Shown: positions 35,273 to 43,526 of the stretch, piece by piece
How the letters are laid out: each line of letters starts with the position of its first letter
How positions within the stretch are numbered: the stretch's first letter is position 1
NCBI RefSeq assembly: GCF_014207565.1
Contig: NZ_JACHGJ010000003.1
Span: forward strand, 1-64,000
Length of the DNA stretch: 64,000 bases
From: Spirochaeta isovalerica
GTDB lineage: Bacteria; Spirochaetota; Spirochaetia; DSM-2461
Reading direction: 5' to 3'
Position numbers and translations under genes: made by a program
Notes under the pieces: model-generated
The model's input: the letters and a program-made list of their open reading frames with translations, nothing else
Told to the model about the DNA's origin: nothing
Databases searched by the model: none

Positions 35273-36208
35273 ATGAGTAACAACGACGAAATTATGATCA
35301 GGGCTGAATCTCTGACGAAGAAATACGGTGATTTTACCGCAGTGGACGGGATCAATTTCTCTGTGAAGAAAGGAGAATCTTTCGGTCTGCTCGGTCCTAA
35401 CGGGGCCGGGAAGTCCACGACCATGAGGATGATCGCCGCCGTGTCGAAACGGAGCGGGGGAGAGCTGGCCATTCTGGGACAGGATCCCGATCGCGACGGA
35501 CCCGATATCCGGGCCCATCTGGGTGTTGTTCCCCAGACAGACAATCTGGATACGGAAATCAAGGTGAAAGACAATCTGTACGTCTACGGCCGTTATTTCG
35601 GCCTTCCGGGGAAGTTTCTCAGGGAAAAGAGCCGCGATCTCCTGGAGTTCGCCCAGCTGACGGAAAAAGCCGATGCCAAAGTTGATACCCTTTCCGGCGG
35701 TATGAAGCGCAGGCTCACAATCGCCCGTGCTCTGATCAACGAGCCGGACATCCTGCTTCTGGACGAGCCTACGACGGGGCTCGATCCCCAGGCGCGCCAT
35801 ATCCTCTGGGACCGTCTCTTCCGCTTGAAGGAAGAAGGGGTGACTCAGGTTATAACGACCCATTACATGGATGAAGCGGAACAGCTCTGCGACCGGCTTA
35901 TCGTTATCGACAAGGGAAAGATCATGGCCGAAGGATCTCCTGCCGATCTGATTCAGCGTTATTCGAGCCGAGAAGTGACGGAACTGCGCTTCGGATCGGA
36001 CAGGAACGCCGCCGCCGCGGAGAAACTGGCGGATCTGGGTGACCGGATGGAAATACTCCCCGACAGGATTCTCATTTATGCGGAAAACGGAGAGGCTGTT
36101 CTCGAAGCCGTCGCGTCCAGAGAATTCAAACCGCTGACCAGTCTTGTCAGGCGGTCCAGCCTGGAGGATGTGTTCCTCCGGCTGACCGGAAGGAGCCTTG
36201 TGGAATGA
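35273..36208 (+). CDS. ABC transporter ATP-binding protein (NodI/DrrA-like)
   Basis: A 311-residue ABC-2 exporter ATPase. Walker A is GPNGAGKST near residue 45; the Q-loop region VVPQTDNLDTEI is typical of NodI. The signature is LSGGMKRRLTIARALI, Walker B is DILLLDEPTTGLD, and the H-loop is VITTHYMDEAEQL. The C-terminal extension of about 90 residues is also NodI-like. It overlaps the first permease gene by 4 bases (ATGA). The three genes to 37883 form one exporter operon. The substrate is unknown. Confidence 0.95.
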   Translation: MSNNDEIMIRAESLTKKYGDFTAVDGINFSVKKGESFGLLGPNGAGKSTTMRMIAAVSKRSGGELAILGQDPDRDGPDIRAHLGVVPQTDNLDTEIKVKDNLYVYGRYFGLPGKFLREKSRDLLEFAQLTEKADAKVDTLSGGMKRRLTIARALINEPDILLLDEPTTGLDPQARHILWDRLFRLKEEGVTQVITTHYMDEAEQLCDRLIVIDKGKIMAEGSPADLIQRYSSREVTELRFGSDRNAAAAEKLADLGDRMEILPDRILIYAENGEAVLEAVASREFKPLTSLVRRSSLEDVFLRLTGRSLVE

Positions 36209-37062
36209 GTTCATCAGCCATAGAGAAAAAGGCCCTTTCCGGCGCGGCGGCCCATTTCGGAGAACGCCGCAGTTCAAAAGCCGGGATGTTCGGCGCCTGG
36301 TATGCGGCAGAGCACCGGCTTCTCACCATGAAGGCTTTCGTCTCCACGATTGTGGCGACGAGCATTTTCAATCCCCTTATGTACCTTTTCGCTCTGGGGG
36401 TCGGAATCGGAAGTTATGTGGACAAGGGGTCCGGAGGGGCTCTCTTCGGAGTCTCCTATCTCACATTCGTAGGACCGGCTCTTCTGGCCTCGGCATCGAT
36501 AAACGCCGTTTTTGAAGAAACAAGCTATCCCGTTATGGGCGGATTCAAATGGACCCGGGAATTCTATGCCATGCATGCGGCGCCACTCCGGCCCGATCAG
36601 ATCGCATCGGGTGTGCTGATTGCGGCGATGATACGGTCCGTTTTTACGGTCCTGGTTTTCTGGATCATGCTCCGCCTGTTCGGGACTCTTCCCTCCCCGA
36701 GGGCTATTCTCGTACTCCCGGCGGCTGTTCTCAGCGGATTGGGAATCGGTTCGGTCATGGCCGCGCTGGCCGCCAGTCTTAAAGATGACGACGGGTGGTT
36801 CGCCCTTATCAACAGAATGGTTATCGCGCCGATGTTTCTCTTTTCGGGGACATTCTATCCCCTTGAGCAGATGCCTATTTGGATCCGTTGGATAGGCTGG
36901 ATTTCTCCTCTCTGGCACGCAACGGATTTCGGCCGGTGGGCGGGATTTGATCATCCGGTTGAATCATGGCTGGTCGTCGTTCACGCAGTCTATCTTATCG
37001 GTCTGGCCGGAATCGGATGGTTTCTGGCTTCAAGGCAGTTCGCAAGGAGGCTGGAGGAATGA
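36205..37062 (+). CDS. ABC-2 type permease (NodJ-like), first subunit
   Basis: A 285-residue membrane protein with six predicted helices and a hydrophilic N-terminus. The pattern VATSIFNPLMYLFALGVGIGSYVD, the FVGPALLASASINAVFEET stretch and the late MFLFSGTFYPLEQMPIWIRWIGWISPLWHATDFGRW match NodJ-type permeases. It overlaps the ATPase by 4 bases and the second permease by 4 bases, and should form a heterodimeric channel with it. Confidence 0.93.
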   Translation: MSSSAIEKKALSGAAAHFGERRSSKAGMFGAWYAAEHRLLTMKAFVSTIVATSIFNPLMYLFALGVGIGSYVDKGSGGALFGVSYLTFVGPALLASASINAVFEETSYPVMGGFKWTREFYAMHAAPLRPDQIASGVLIAAMIRSVFTVLVFWIMLRLFGTLPSPRAILVLPAAVLSGLGIGSVMAALAASLKDDDGWFALINRMVIAPMFLFSGTFYPLEQMPIWIRWIGWISPLWHATDFGRWAGFDHPVESWLVVVHAVYLIGLAGIGWFLASRQFARRLEE

Positions 37063-37883
37063 GTGAAATAAAACGGGATATTCCCCCCCGCTACAGGGGA
37101 CCTCTTTCCCATATCTTTTCAGGCCGGGCTCACACGGTCGTTCTGCGCTCTCTTTATGCGCTTAAGACATCGGCCTGGTATGTCGTTCTGTCGGGGTTTT
37201 TCGAACCCCTCTTCTATCTTCTCGCTTTCGGTCTCGGCGTAGGGAAACTGATCGACGGAGTGACGGGACCGGCCGGTCAGCCCATCGCCTATGCGGCTTT
37301 TATCGCACCGGCCCTCCTGGCCACTTCGGCCATGAACGGGGCATTTTACGATTCCACATGGAACATTTATTTCAAGATGCGGTTCGCGCGGCTCTACGAA
37401 GGGATGCTGGCCACGAGCCTCGGGCCGATGGATGTGGCTCTGGGGGAAATTGTCTACGCCCTTCTGCGGGGGCTGGTTTATTCAACGGGATTTCTTATCG
37501 TCATGTACGCCATGGGACTGGTTCTCTCTCCCTGGGGCTTCCTGGCTGTTCCGGCCGCTCTGGTTATCGCCTTCGGTTTTTCCGCCTGCGGGATGGCCGT
37601 AACGAGCTATCTGAAAAACTTTCAGGAGATGGACTGGCTGAATTTTATCATGCTGCCCATGTTTCTCTTTTCGGCGACACTCTATCCCATAACGGTCTAT
37701 CCTCCGGCCATTCAGTTGCTGGTCAAGGCTCTGCCTCTCTGGCACGGCGTAGAGCTGATCCGCCATCTGACCATCGGTCCTCCCGGCATGGCTGTTCTGG
37801 GGCATCTGGCCTATTATGCTGTGATGATCGCCATCGGACTGACATTTACGACCAGAAGACTGACAAAGCTGTTTATGAGTTGA
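37059..37883 (+). CDS. ABC-2 type permease (NodJ-like), second subunit
   Basis: A 274-residue paralogue of the preceding permease: GFFEPLFYLLAFGLGVGKLID, AAFIAPALLATSAMNGAFYDST and FLFSATLYPITVYPPAIQLLVKALPLWHGVELIRHL. The start is ATG 37059, overlapping the previous stop as ATGA, with GGAGG upstream; the longer frame from 36966 lies inside the first permease gene. The end overlaps the convergent solute-binding gene by 11 bases. Confidence 0.93.
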   Translation: MSEIKRDIPPRYRGPLSHIFSGRAHTVVLRSLYALKTSAWYVVLSGFFEPLFYLLAFGLGVGKLIDGVTGPAGQPIAYAAFIAPALLATSAMNGAFYDSTWNIYFKMRFARLYEGMLATSLGPMDVALGEIVYALLRGLVYSTGFLIVMYAMGLVLSPWGFLAVPAALVIAFGFSACGMAVTSYLKNFQEMDWLNFIMLPMFLFSATLYPITVYPPAIQLLVKALPLWHGVELIRHLTIGPPGMAVLGHLAYYAVMIAIGLTFTTRRLTKLFMS

Positions 37884-38619
37884 TGTCTGGATTTTCCGGT
37901 GGATCGACATTCCATGAACGGTAAATTTCTTCGATGAGCCCCCTTTCCTCTTTGAGAAAGCTATCGAGACGATCAATGACATCTTCATGTTCGAAAGTGG
38001 AGAGACAGTGGTCTGCCTCGTCAAAAGGAAGATTTCTGTCAAAGGTTATCAGGTTTTTGAAACCTTTCTCCTCTGCTGTGTAGAAGGCCGGAGCAAGAGA
38101 AAGATAGGCCGCTTCCAGTCTGCCGCTGACGATCATTGCAACCAGAGATTCATATGTGTCGACTTCGATGAGTCTGAGATCCCCGTATTTAAGATACACT
38201 TCGAGCGAGGGGGCAGTATAGCCGCGGATCGTGCCGATTCTTTTATAACTGATGATTGAGCGGCCGGCATTTTCATTTCTGACGATAATACCGTCCAGAA
38301 CGACCATGACAGGGGCGCTGTAGATAAGCTCGCAGTCAGGAGAATTCCAGTCCGGATTATCGGGATAACGGAAATCCAATAGACCGGCCTGGTAATTGTC
38401 GGAAAGGCGGAGAATGGGATAGGGTTTAAACTCGAAGTCTATACCGGATTTCTTTCCGAATGCCTTCAGGATATCCGGTACAATCCCGACGAAATCTCCC
38501 GACGAATCTATTCCGTAAAAGGGAAGATAGGAAACTTCTTCCACTCCTATCGAAAAGGTTTCTGAGTATAAAAATATCAGAGGAAAAAGAAAGAACAACA
38601 ATGCTATTGGATATCTCAT
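37873..38619 (-). CDS. exported solute-binding-protein-like protein (SBP type 3)
   Basis: A 248-residue protein with a signal peptide (IALLFFLFPLIFLYSE) and a periplasmic binding fold of the amino-acid family: FSIGVEEVSYLPFYGIDSSGDFVGIVPDILKAFGKKSGIDFEF, then LLDFRYPDNP, IGTIRGYTAPSLEVYLKYG and SLVAMIVSGRLEAAYLS. No transporter subunits flank it. It may serve as a sensor or feed a distant transporter. Its ligand is unknown. Confidence 0.85.
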   Translation of the reverse strand: MRYPIALLFFLFPLIFLYSETFSIGVEEVSYLPFYGIDSSGDFVGIVPDILKAFGKKSGIDFEFKPYPILRLSDNYQAGLLDFRYPDNPDWNSPDCELIYSAPVMVVLDGIIVRNENAGRSIISYKRIGTIRGYTAPSLEVYLKYGDLRLIEVDTYESLVAMIVSGRLEAAYLSLAPAFYTAEEKGFKNLITFDRNLPFDEADHCLSTFEHEDVIDRLDSFLKEERGLIEEIYRSWNVDPPENPDINS

Positions 38620-38718
38620 TTTTCCTCCTGATTTCCGAATTTAAATATAATCTTTCGTCATCTTTTTATCAAAAAAATGATGGAAACTATCCGTAATATA
38701 GCATGACATTCAGGTAAT

Positions 38719-38766
38719 CCTTTTGAGGGGATTATCCATTAATGTAACTTCTAAAAGCTCAAAAGG
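38719..38766. promoter_or_regulatory. inverted repeat upstream of a sigma-54-like promoter
   Basis: CCTTTTGAG (38719-38727) and CTCAAAAGG (38758-38766) form a perfect 9-bp inverted repeat with a 30-base spacer. It lies about 25-70 bp upstream of the sigma-54-like promoter at 38790, a plausible site for an enhancer-binding activator. The activator itself is not identified. Confidence 0.45.
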
Positions 38767-38789
38767 TCCTGAAAGGGCATATAACCCCC

Positions 38790-38805
38790 TGGCATGCTTT
38801 CTGCA
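38790..38805 (+). promoter_or_regulatory. sigma-54-type promoter of the Nif11-like gene
   Basis: TGGCATGCTTTCTGCA matches the -24/-12 consensus TGGCACGN4TTGCW at all but two positions, with GG and GC exactly spaced. The ATG at 38829 lies 24 bases after the promoter, leaving a short leader that contains the AAGGAG ribosome binding site. Confidence 0.6.
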
Positions 38806-38828
38806 TTGACTAAAGCAAGGAGCTTACT

Positions 38829-39143
38829 ATGCCAATAAAAGACGCGGAAAACTACATCAGAGAAATTGCGGTTGATATGGATTTGAGAAAATCTCTCTAT
38901 GCCTACAGCACTTCAGCTGAAATGATGACTTCCATTAAGGACTCGGGATTTAACTTTAAACTCTATGAATTTGAAGAATCGATAAATCACCTGAAGGTCG
39001 AATCTCCCGATGAGGAACAGGCCATCATGCTGGAAGAGATTCTCCTCTGGTGGAAAATGCTCATGTATGACGGGTCTATCTGTGAAGAAGCGAAATCGGC
39101 ATCCTGTTCTCCTTCCCGGTGTTTTTCCTGCAGCAGCTGTTGA
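38829..39143 (+). CDS. Nif11-type leader protein with Cys-rich C-terminus (possible RiPP precursor)
   Basis: A 104-residue protein. Residues 1-50 follow the Nif11 pattern: an opening amphipathic helix IKDAENYIREIAVDMDLRKSL, then the diagnostic SGFNFKLYEFEESIN. Nif11 leaders are found on nitrogen-fixation-linked proteins and on ribosomally made, modified peptides. The last 20 residues hold five cysteines (C85, C93, C98, C101, C104) in a Ser/Cys-rich tail, as in core peptides, though there is no clear Gly-Gly cleavage site. AAGGAG precedes the ATG and a sigma-54-like promoter lies just upstream. No modification enzyme is encoded in the window, so the RiPP role is inferred. Confidence 0.65.
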   Translation: MPIKDAENYIREIAVDMDLRKSLYAYSTSAEMMTSIKDSGFNFKLYEFEESINHLKVESPDEEQAIMLEEILLWWKMLMYDGSICEEAKSASCSPSRCFSCSSC

Positions 39144-39239
39144 AAACAGAGCTTTGTTCTCCTTTTTCTTCTGAAGTATTACGATTTTCACACTTATTGG
39201 GTAAACTGTTCATATAATACGGCTTCAATGGAGGAGCGC

Positions 39240-39395
39240 ATGGACAGCAGGGTGACTGCTTTGAAAGGCGAGTGGTCTTTCGGGGATCATATAGGAAAAA
39301 TAAGAACGATTCCGGGAATCAGAAGAAATCAGTACAGCATGAATCCCGGAATGCCGTGCCTGTATGCTCAATTGTTCTCCCGGAGCCCTGTTTGA
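39240..39395 (+). CDS. 51-residue ORF resembling the start of a corrinoid-protein (CFeSP/HgcA-like) domain
   Basis: An open frame with GGAGGAGC close to its ATG, ending in a TGA that overlaps the TTG start of the next gene (TTTGA). The sequence WSFGDHIGKIRTIPGIRRNQYSMNPG, LYA and final SPV follows the pattern W-x-x-D-x-x-G-x-x-R-x-G-I-x-R-x-x-Y-x-V-x-PGLYA...SPV. That pattern begins the corrinoid iron-sulfur protein and HgcA family domains, which then continue for 150 or more residues. Here it stops, so it is either a truncated remnant or a small leader-like protein coupled to the peptidase gene. The resemblance is by eye only. Confidence 0.4.
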   Translation: MDSRVTALKGEWSFGDHIGKIRTIPGIRRNQYSMNPGMPCLYAQLFSRSPV

Positions 39396-40558
39396 AACTT
39401 ACGGATGAACAGAAAAACGAAATAATCTCTTTTACAGTCGAACTGGTCCGCCTGGCGGGTGATTCGGGGCATGAAGCCGCTACTGCCCGATGCGTCTACC
39501 GGAAGATGGAGGAACTGGGATACGACGAAGTTACGGTCGATGAATACGGTTCGGTTATCGGTATTTTGAAAGGACAGAAAGAGGGACCGGCTCTTCTTTT
39601 CGACGGGCATATGGATGTTGTTCCCGTGAGGGATAGAGAAGACTGGACCCATGAACCCTATGGCGCGGAAATCTCGGAAGGTCGGATCTGGGGGAGAGGT
39701 ACAGCCGACATGAAAGGGGCTCTGGCCGCCATGATCTGCGCTCCCACTTATCTGGAAAAAACGGATTTTTCCGGGAGGATTATCGTTTCGGCTTCTGTGG
39801 CGGAGGAGCTGCTTATCGGTTCGGCACTGGAGAAAATCCTGCAACGCTATCGTGCCGATGCTGTTGTCATCGGCGAACCGACAGGTCTTAAACCGGGAAC
39901 GGCAGAAAAAGGCCGGTCAAGCGTTGAGATGATCTGCAGCGGAACCGTGGCCCACAGCAGCCGCCCCGACCTGGGTGACAATGCGGTTTACCGCATGATG
40001 GAGGCCGTTGAGAGGATACGCCGGATGCCGCGCCGTTCTCATCCGCTCCTGGGAGAGGAAGTGATTGAACTTGTGGAGATAACATCGGAGCCCTCACCGG
40101 GAAACGGCTCTATTCCCGATAAATGCCGGGTGTTATGGGAATGCCGACTCTTGAGCGGGGAAAGGGAAGAGGAATACCTGGAGAGATGGAAATCGGCTCT
40201 CGAAGGAACCGACAGGACCGAAATCAAAATCGCCTCTTATAATCTTCCTTCCTACCGGGGACCCCTTTTGACCATGAAGGATTTTCTTCCGGGATGGATC
40301 GGCAGTGAAATCGACCATTCGTTTACGGCTCTTGTCGGCAGATCCTTAAAAAAATGCGGAAAAGCTGTGCATGAATACGCCTCGCCCTTCGGCTGCAACG
40401 CCCTTATCAGCGCGGCCCGCATGAAAATCCCCACCGTCATACTCGGGCCGGGGGACATAGCGCTGGCTCATAAACCCGATGAGAGCATTGTGATTGATGA
40501 GCTGTTGAGCGCCGCGTCCGTCTACGGAACCATCGCCCGCAATTTTTTAAACTCCTGA
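39392..40558 (+). CDS. M20 family peptidase/deacylase (ArgE/DapE/YgeY-like)
   Basis: A 388-residue dinuclear zinc amidohydrolase. The first metal His is in LLFDGHMDVVPV, the bridging Asp in WGRGTADMKGALAA, and the catalytic Glu pair in ASVAEELLIG. The lid-domain His is in GTVAHSSRPD, and the late metal-binding His in IALAHKPDESI. It fits the YgeY/DapE group. The frame is open to 39272, but TTG 39392 is chosen because GGAG lies six bases upstream and it overlaps the preceding stop. Residues before this point do not match the family. The substrate is unknown. Confidence 0.88.
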   Translation: MKLTDEQKNEIISFTVELVRLAGDSGHEAATARCVYRKMEELGYDEVTVDEYGSVIGILKGQKEGPALLFDGHMDVVPVRDREDWTHEPYGAEISEGRIWGRGTADMKGALAAMICAPTYLEKTDFSGRIIVSASVAEELLIGSALEKILQRYRADAVVIGEPTGLKPGTAEKGRSSVEMICSGTVAHSSRPDLGDNAVYRMMEAVERIRRMPRRSHPLLGEEVIELVEITSEPSPGNGSIPDKCRVLWECRLLSGEREEEYLERWKSALEGTDRTEIKIASYNLPSYRGPLLTMKDFLPGWIGSEIDHSFTALVGRSLKKCGKAVHEYASPFGCNALISAARMKIPTVILGPGDIALAHKPDESIVIDELLSAASVYGTIARNFLNS

Positions 40559-40569
40559 TCGGCTTCGGT

Positions 40570-41310
40570 TCAGGTTTTGCTCTCCGTCCATGGGCAGAGT
40601 AGTCTCTGGCCGAGGTTGACCAGTTCCATCAGGAAAAAACCCGCCGCTCCGAGAACGAATATACCCCCGTACATCTCGCCGTAGGCCAGACGCGACCAGG
40701 CATCCATGATATACCAGCCGATTCCCGTTCGCGACGCGTAGGTCTCGGTGAGGAAAAGAACGGCGATTCCCGTACCGAGTGTCAGTCGGACCGTAGAGAA
40801 AATCCGGGGCAGAACCGCCGGAATAATGAGGTGAAACAGGCTGTCGGAAAACTTTCCGCCAAGGCTTCGGTATGAATCGAAATAATGCCGGTCGATCTCT
40901 TTGACTCCGTCGGTGATGTTCAGGTAGAACTGAAAGAAAACGATAAGCCCCACCATAAAGATTTTTGAACCGTTGCCCAGTCCCAGAAAGAGAATAACCA
41001 GAGGAAGAAGCGCAATTTTGGGAATCGGGAACAGAAAATACATAACAGGGCTGATCAGTCTGTCGAAGGTTTTGCTGGTTCCGGAGGCTATACCAAGGAT
41101 GAGCGCGGGAATAAATGAGAAAATAAGCGCGGCAAAGACCCTCAGAAGCGAATATCCCAGGTGAGAGAGGAGACCGGTCAGAATTTCCGGCCGGGACAGT
41201 TGTCCCAGAACCACGAGAGGCGACGGAAAAAAAGACATATCCGACAGCCTGCTGCCAAGCTCCCACAGAAGGAGCAGCACCAGCAGGGATATTAAGCGTT
41301 TTCCCTTCAT
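40570..41310 (-). CDS. ABC transporter permease (NitT/TauT/SsuC type)
   Basis: A 246-residue inner-membrane permease with six predicted helices. The cytoplasmic EAA loop YFDSYRSLGGKFSDSLFHLIIPAVLPRIFSTVRLTLG is characteristic of the SsuC/TauC group. It shares one base with the end of the upstream ATPase gene. It is the last gene of the minus-strand operon from 45824, and should form the importer with the ATPase at 41310 and the binding protein at 44967. The substrate is probably a small aromatic or quinone precursor, judged only from the operon. Confidence 0.9.
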   Translation of the reverse strand: MKGKRLISLLVLLLLWELGSRLSDMSFFPSPLVVLGQLSRPEILTGLLSHLGYSLLRVFAALIFSFIPALILGIASGTSKTFDRLISPVMYFLFPIPKIALLPLVILFLGLGNGSKIFMVGLIVFFQFYLNITDGVKEIDRHYFDSYRSLGGKFSDSLFHLIIPAVLPRIFSTVRLTLGTGIAVLFLTETYASRTGIGWYIMDAWSRLAYGEMYGGIFVLGAAGFFLMELVNLGQRLLCPWTESKT

Positions 41311-42044
41311 CAGCTTCTCCTTTCCAGCTCCCGGCGGACCGTGACACAGTGTTCGAAAAAATCGGGACTCGTGCGGTATCGGTTCCCCGATGGATTGTTC
41401 TCCACTCTGTGCATCTCCCCTTTGCTGTTGAGAATATGGATGGTATCGGACAGGAATACCGCTTCCTCGATGCTGTGGGTCACATGAATGACAGTCATGG
41501 ATCGGCCGCTTTTTTCTTTGAGAGTTAAGAGACGCTCTTGGAGCAGTTCGCGGGTCATGGCATCGAGGGATGAGAACGGTTCATCGAGAAGAAGGAGATC
41601 CGGTTCCAGTATGAGGGCCCGTCCGATGGCCAGTCTCTGGCGCTCTCCTCCCGAGAGATTGGCCGGATAGGAATCTCCGCGGTCTTTCAAGTCCAGTTCC
41701 GTGAGGATCTTATCTATTTTCACCCTGATTTCATGCCTATCGGTTTTTCTCAGTTTTAAACCCAGCGCCAGGTTTTCCCGGCAGCTTTTCCAGGGAAACA
41801 GGCCGAAGTCCTGGAGAATCATGGAGATATCCCGTCTTCCCGGAGAGGCCTCTGTTCCCCCGATGAGAATATTTCCCCTTTGAGGGGCAATGAGTCCCGC
41901 TGTCAGGTAGAGCAGACTGGTTTTTCCGCAGCCCGATTTCCCGATGATTCCGTGGATTTTTCCTTTATCAAAGGTGTAATCGAATGAGTTGAAAATTTGC
42001 TTTTCCGGCCCGTAATCCAGAGTGACGTCTTTAAGAGTGACCAT
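41310..42044 (-). CDS. ABC transporter ATP-binding protein (NitT/TauT/SsuB type)
   Basis: A 244-residue importer ATPase. Walker A is GIIGKSGCGKTSLLY near residue 38; the Q-loop is ISMILQDFGLFPWKSC. The signature is LSGGERQRLAIGRALI, Walker B is DLLLLDEPFSSLD, and the H-loop is VIHVTHSIEEAV. The FPWKS/T motif after the Q-loop is typical of the SsuB/TauB group. It follows the UbiX-like gene by 5 bases and overlaps the permease by 1 base. Confidence 0.93.
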   Translation of the reverse strand: MVTLKDVTLDYGPEKQIFNSFDYTFDKGKIHGIIGKSGCGKTSLLYLTAGLIAPQRGNILIGGTEASPGRRDISMILQDFGLFPWKSCRENLALGLKLRKTDRHEIRVKIDKILTELDLKDRGDSYPANLSGGERQRLAIGRALILEPDLLLLDEPFSSLDAMTRELLQERLLTLKEKSGRSMTVIHVTHSIEEAVFLSDTIHILNSKGEMHRVENNPSGNRYRTSPDFFEHCVTVRRELERRS

Positions 42045-42049
42045 CGGTT

Positions 42050-42646
42050 TCAGTCCATCGCTCCGTCCCAGCGCTTTGCCGTCTCCTGGGGAATCCCAAG
42101 CAGATCGAGCAGGCGGGATACGGTCCCACGAACCATTTCATCAATCGAGGCGGGTTTCTGGTAGAAAGCCGGTACGGGAGGAAAAATGATACCGCCCGCA
42201 TCTGTGACCGCGAGCATATTCTTCAGATGAATCCGGTTCAAAGGTGTTTCGCGAGTCAGCAGAATGAGGGGTCGCCTTTCTTTCAGAGTCACATCGGCGG
42301 CCCGTTCCAGAAGGTTCGAAGAGAGGCCTCCGGCGATCCGGCCGAGGGTTCCCATGGAACAGGGCGCCACCACCATGCCTCCCGTGCGGAAGGAGCCGCT
42401 GGCGATGGGGTGGTGTAGTTCATTCCGGGGATAGGTTATCAGCAGATCTCCCATCCCGTCCAGCTCTTCCGTCCATTGCTCCCAGGATTTTTCCGTTTCA
42501 AAAGAGAGAACCTTCCGGGCCTGTTCGGTCAGAACCGCCGAAACCGGAATGTTCATAGAAATAAGAGCGCGAATCGTTTCTATGCCGTAAACGGCACCTG
42601 TCGCTCCGGTTATGCCGACGACGACGGGATTCCTGTCAATTTCCAT
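42050..42646 (-). CDS. ubiX: UbiX family flavin prenyltransferase
   Basis: A 198-residue flavin prenyltransferase that makes prenylated FMN, the cofactor of UbiD decarboxylases. The flavin loop is VGITGATGAVYGIETI at the N-terminus; the middle has MVVAPCSMGTLGRIAGGLSSNLLERAADVTLKERRPLILLTRETPLN, with Ser and Arg residues of the active site. The ending IIFPPVPAFYQKPASIDEMV is also conserved. The start is ATG 42646 with GGAGG five bases upstream; the longer frame from 42682 lacks support. It overlaps the UbiA-like gene by 11 bases. In this context it is probably the MqnM-type enzyme. Confidence 0.95.
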   Translation of the reverse strand: MEIDRNPVVVGITGATGAVYGIETIRALISMNIPVSAVLTEQARKVLSFETEKSWEQWTEELDGMGDLLITYPRNELHHPIASGSFRTGGMVVAPCSMGTLGRIAGGLSSNLLERAADVTLKERRPLILLTRETPLNRIHLKNMLAVTDAGGIIFPPVPAFYQKPASIDEMVRGTVSRLLDLLGIPQETAKRWDGAMD

Positions 42647-43526
42647 AGAGACCTCCGGGAAGATAGATATCCAGAAGCGCAAATAGAAGAAAGAGGGGAG
42701 AGAGCAGCTGATTCAGATGATAGGAAGCCAGGGGAATCCGCTTGATGCTTCCCTTCCTGGCAATCAGCTGCTGGGCTGCGAGAAGCCCGGCCGCCGCAAC
42801 CAGTCCGATGCCGTACCAGATCCGCAGGGGGAAGAAAAAGTAATTCGCTCCCCAGAAAACCAGCGCCCCGAAATGAGTCAGGGCTGATATATCGAGACCC
42901 CATTTCTTTCCGAAAAAGGCCGGAACCGAATGTATCCCCTCATTCCGGTCGTGATCTATATCCTGAACGGCGTAAATGATATCGAAGCCAGCCACCCAGA
43001 GAGCCGCACCGGCGGTAAGAGGAAAGAACCGCAGTTCAAAAGCTCCCCGCAAAGCGAGAAAGCTTCCCATAACCGCCGCGGAAGTGGTGATACCCAACCA
43101 GTAGTGGCAGAGAAAGGTAAAGCGCTTGGTAAAAGAGTAGCCGAATATGAGAACCAGAGCTACAGGAACCAGAACCAGGCAGAGGGGATTGAGCTTCCAG
43201 GCGGAAAAGAGAAAGAGCCCCAGGCAGAATGCCGTGAAAAGACCCAGCTCGAAGGGCTTCAGCCTCCCCGAGGGCAGATCTCTACCGGCCGTCCGGGGGT
43301 TTGCTTCGTCTATATGGAGGTCGATAATCCGGTTCAAGGCATTCGCCCCGTTCCGGGCGCCGAATACGGCCAGCAGTATCCACAGAACCTTCATCGGCTC
43401 GGGCTTTCCCGAGCTTTCCAGAAGAAAAGCCATAACAGCCAGGGGAAGGGAAAAGATAGTGTGCTCTATCATCACAGCCGATCCGATCAGGCCGATCTTG
43501 CCGGCGGCTTTTTTAATCAGTTCCAA
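42636..43526 (-). CDS. ubiA: UbiA family prenyltransferase (MqnP-like)
   Basis: An about 296-residue membrane prenyltransferase with some nine helices. The two Asp-rich motifs are NRIIDLHIDEANPRTAGRDLP (NxxxDxxxD) and YAVQDIDHDRNEGIHSVPAFFG. It should attach a polyprenyl tail to an aromatic acid. I place the start at TTG 43526, with a GGGGG ribosome binding site upstream; ATG 43550 is an alternative inside the UbiD gene. The overlap with UbiD is 14 bases. The motif set and neighbours fit MqnP, which prenylates 1,4-dihydroxy-6-naphthoate in the futalosine menaquinone route. Confidence 0.9.
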   Translation of the reverse strand: MELIKKAAGKIGLIGSAVMIEHTIFSLPLAVMAFLLESSGKPEPMKVLWILLAVFGARNGANALNRIIDLHIDEANPRTAGRDLPSGRLKPFELGLFTAFCLGLFLFSAWKLNPLCLVLVPVALVLIFGYSFTKRFTFLCHYWLGITTSAAVMGSFLALRGAFELRFFPLTAGAALWVAGFDIIYAVQDIDHDRNEGIHSVPAFFGKKWGLDISALTHFGALVFWGANYFFFPLRIWYGIGLVAAAGLLAAQQLIARKGSIKRIPLASYHLNQLLSPLFLLFALLDIYLPGGLYGN

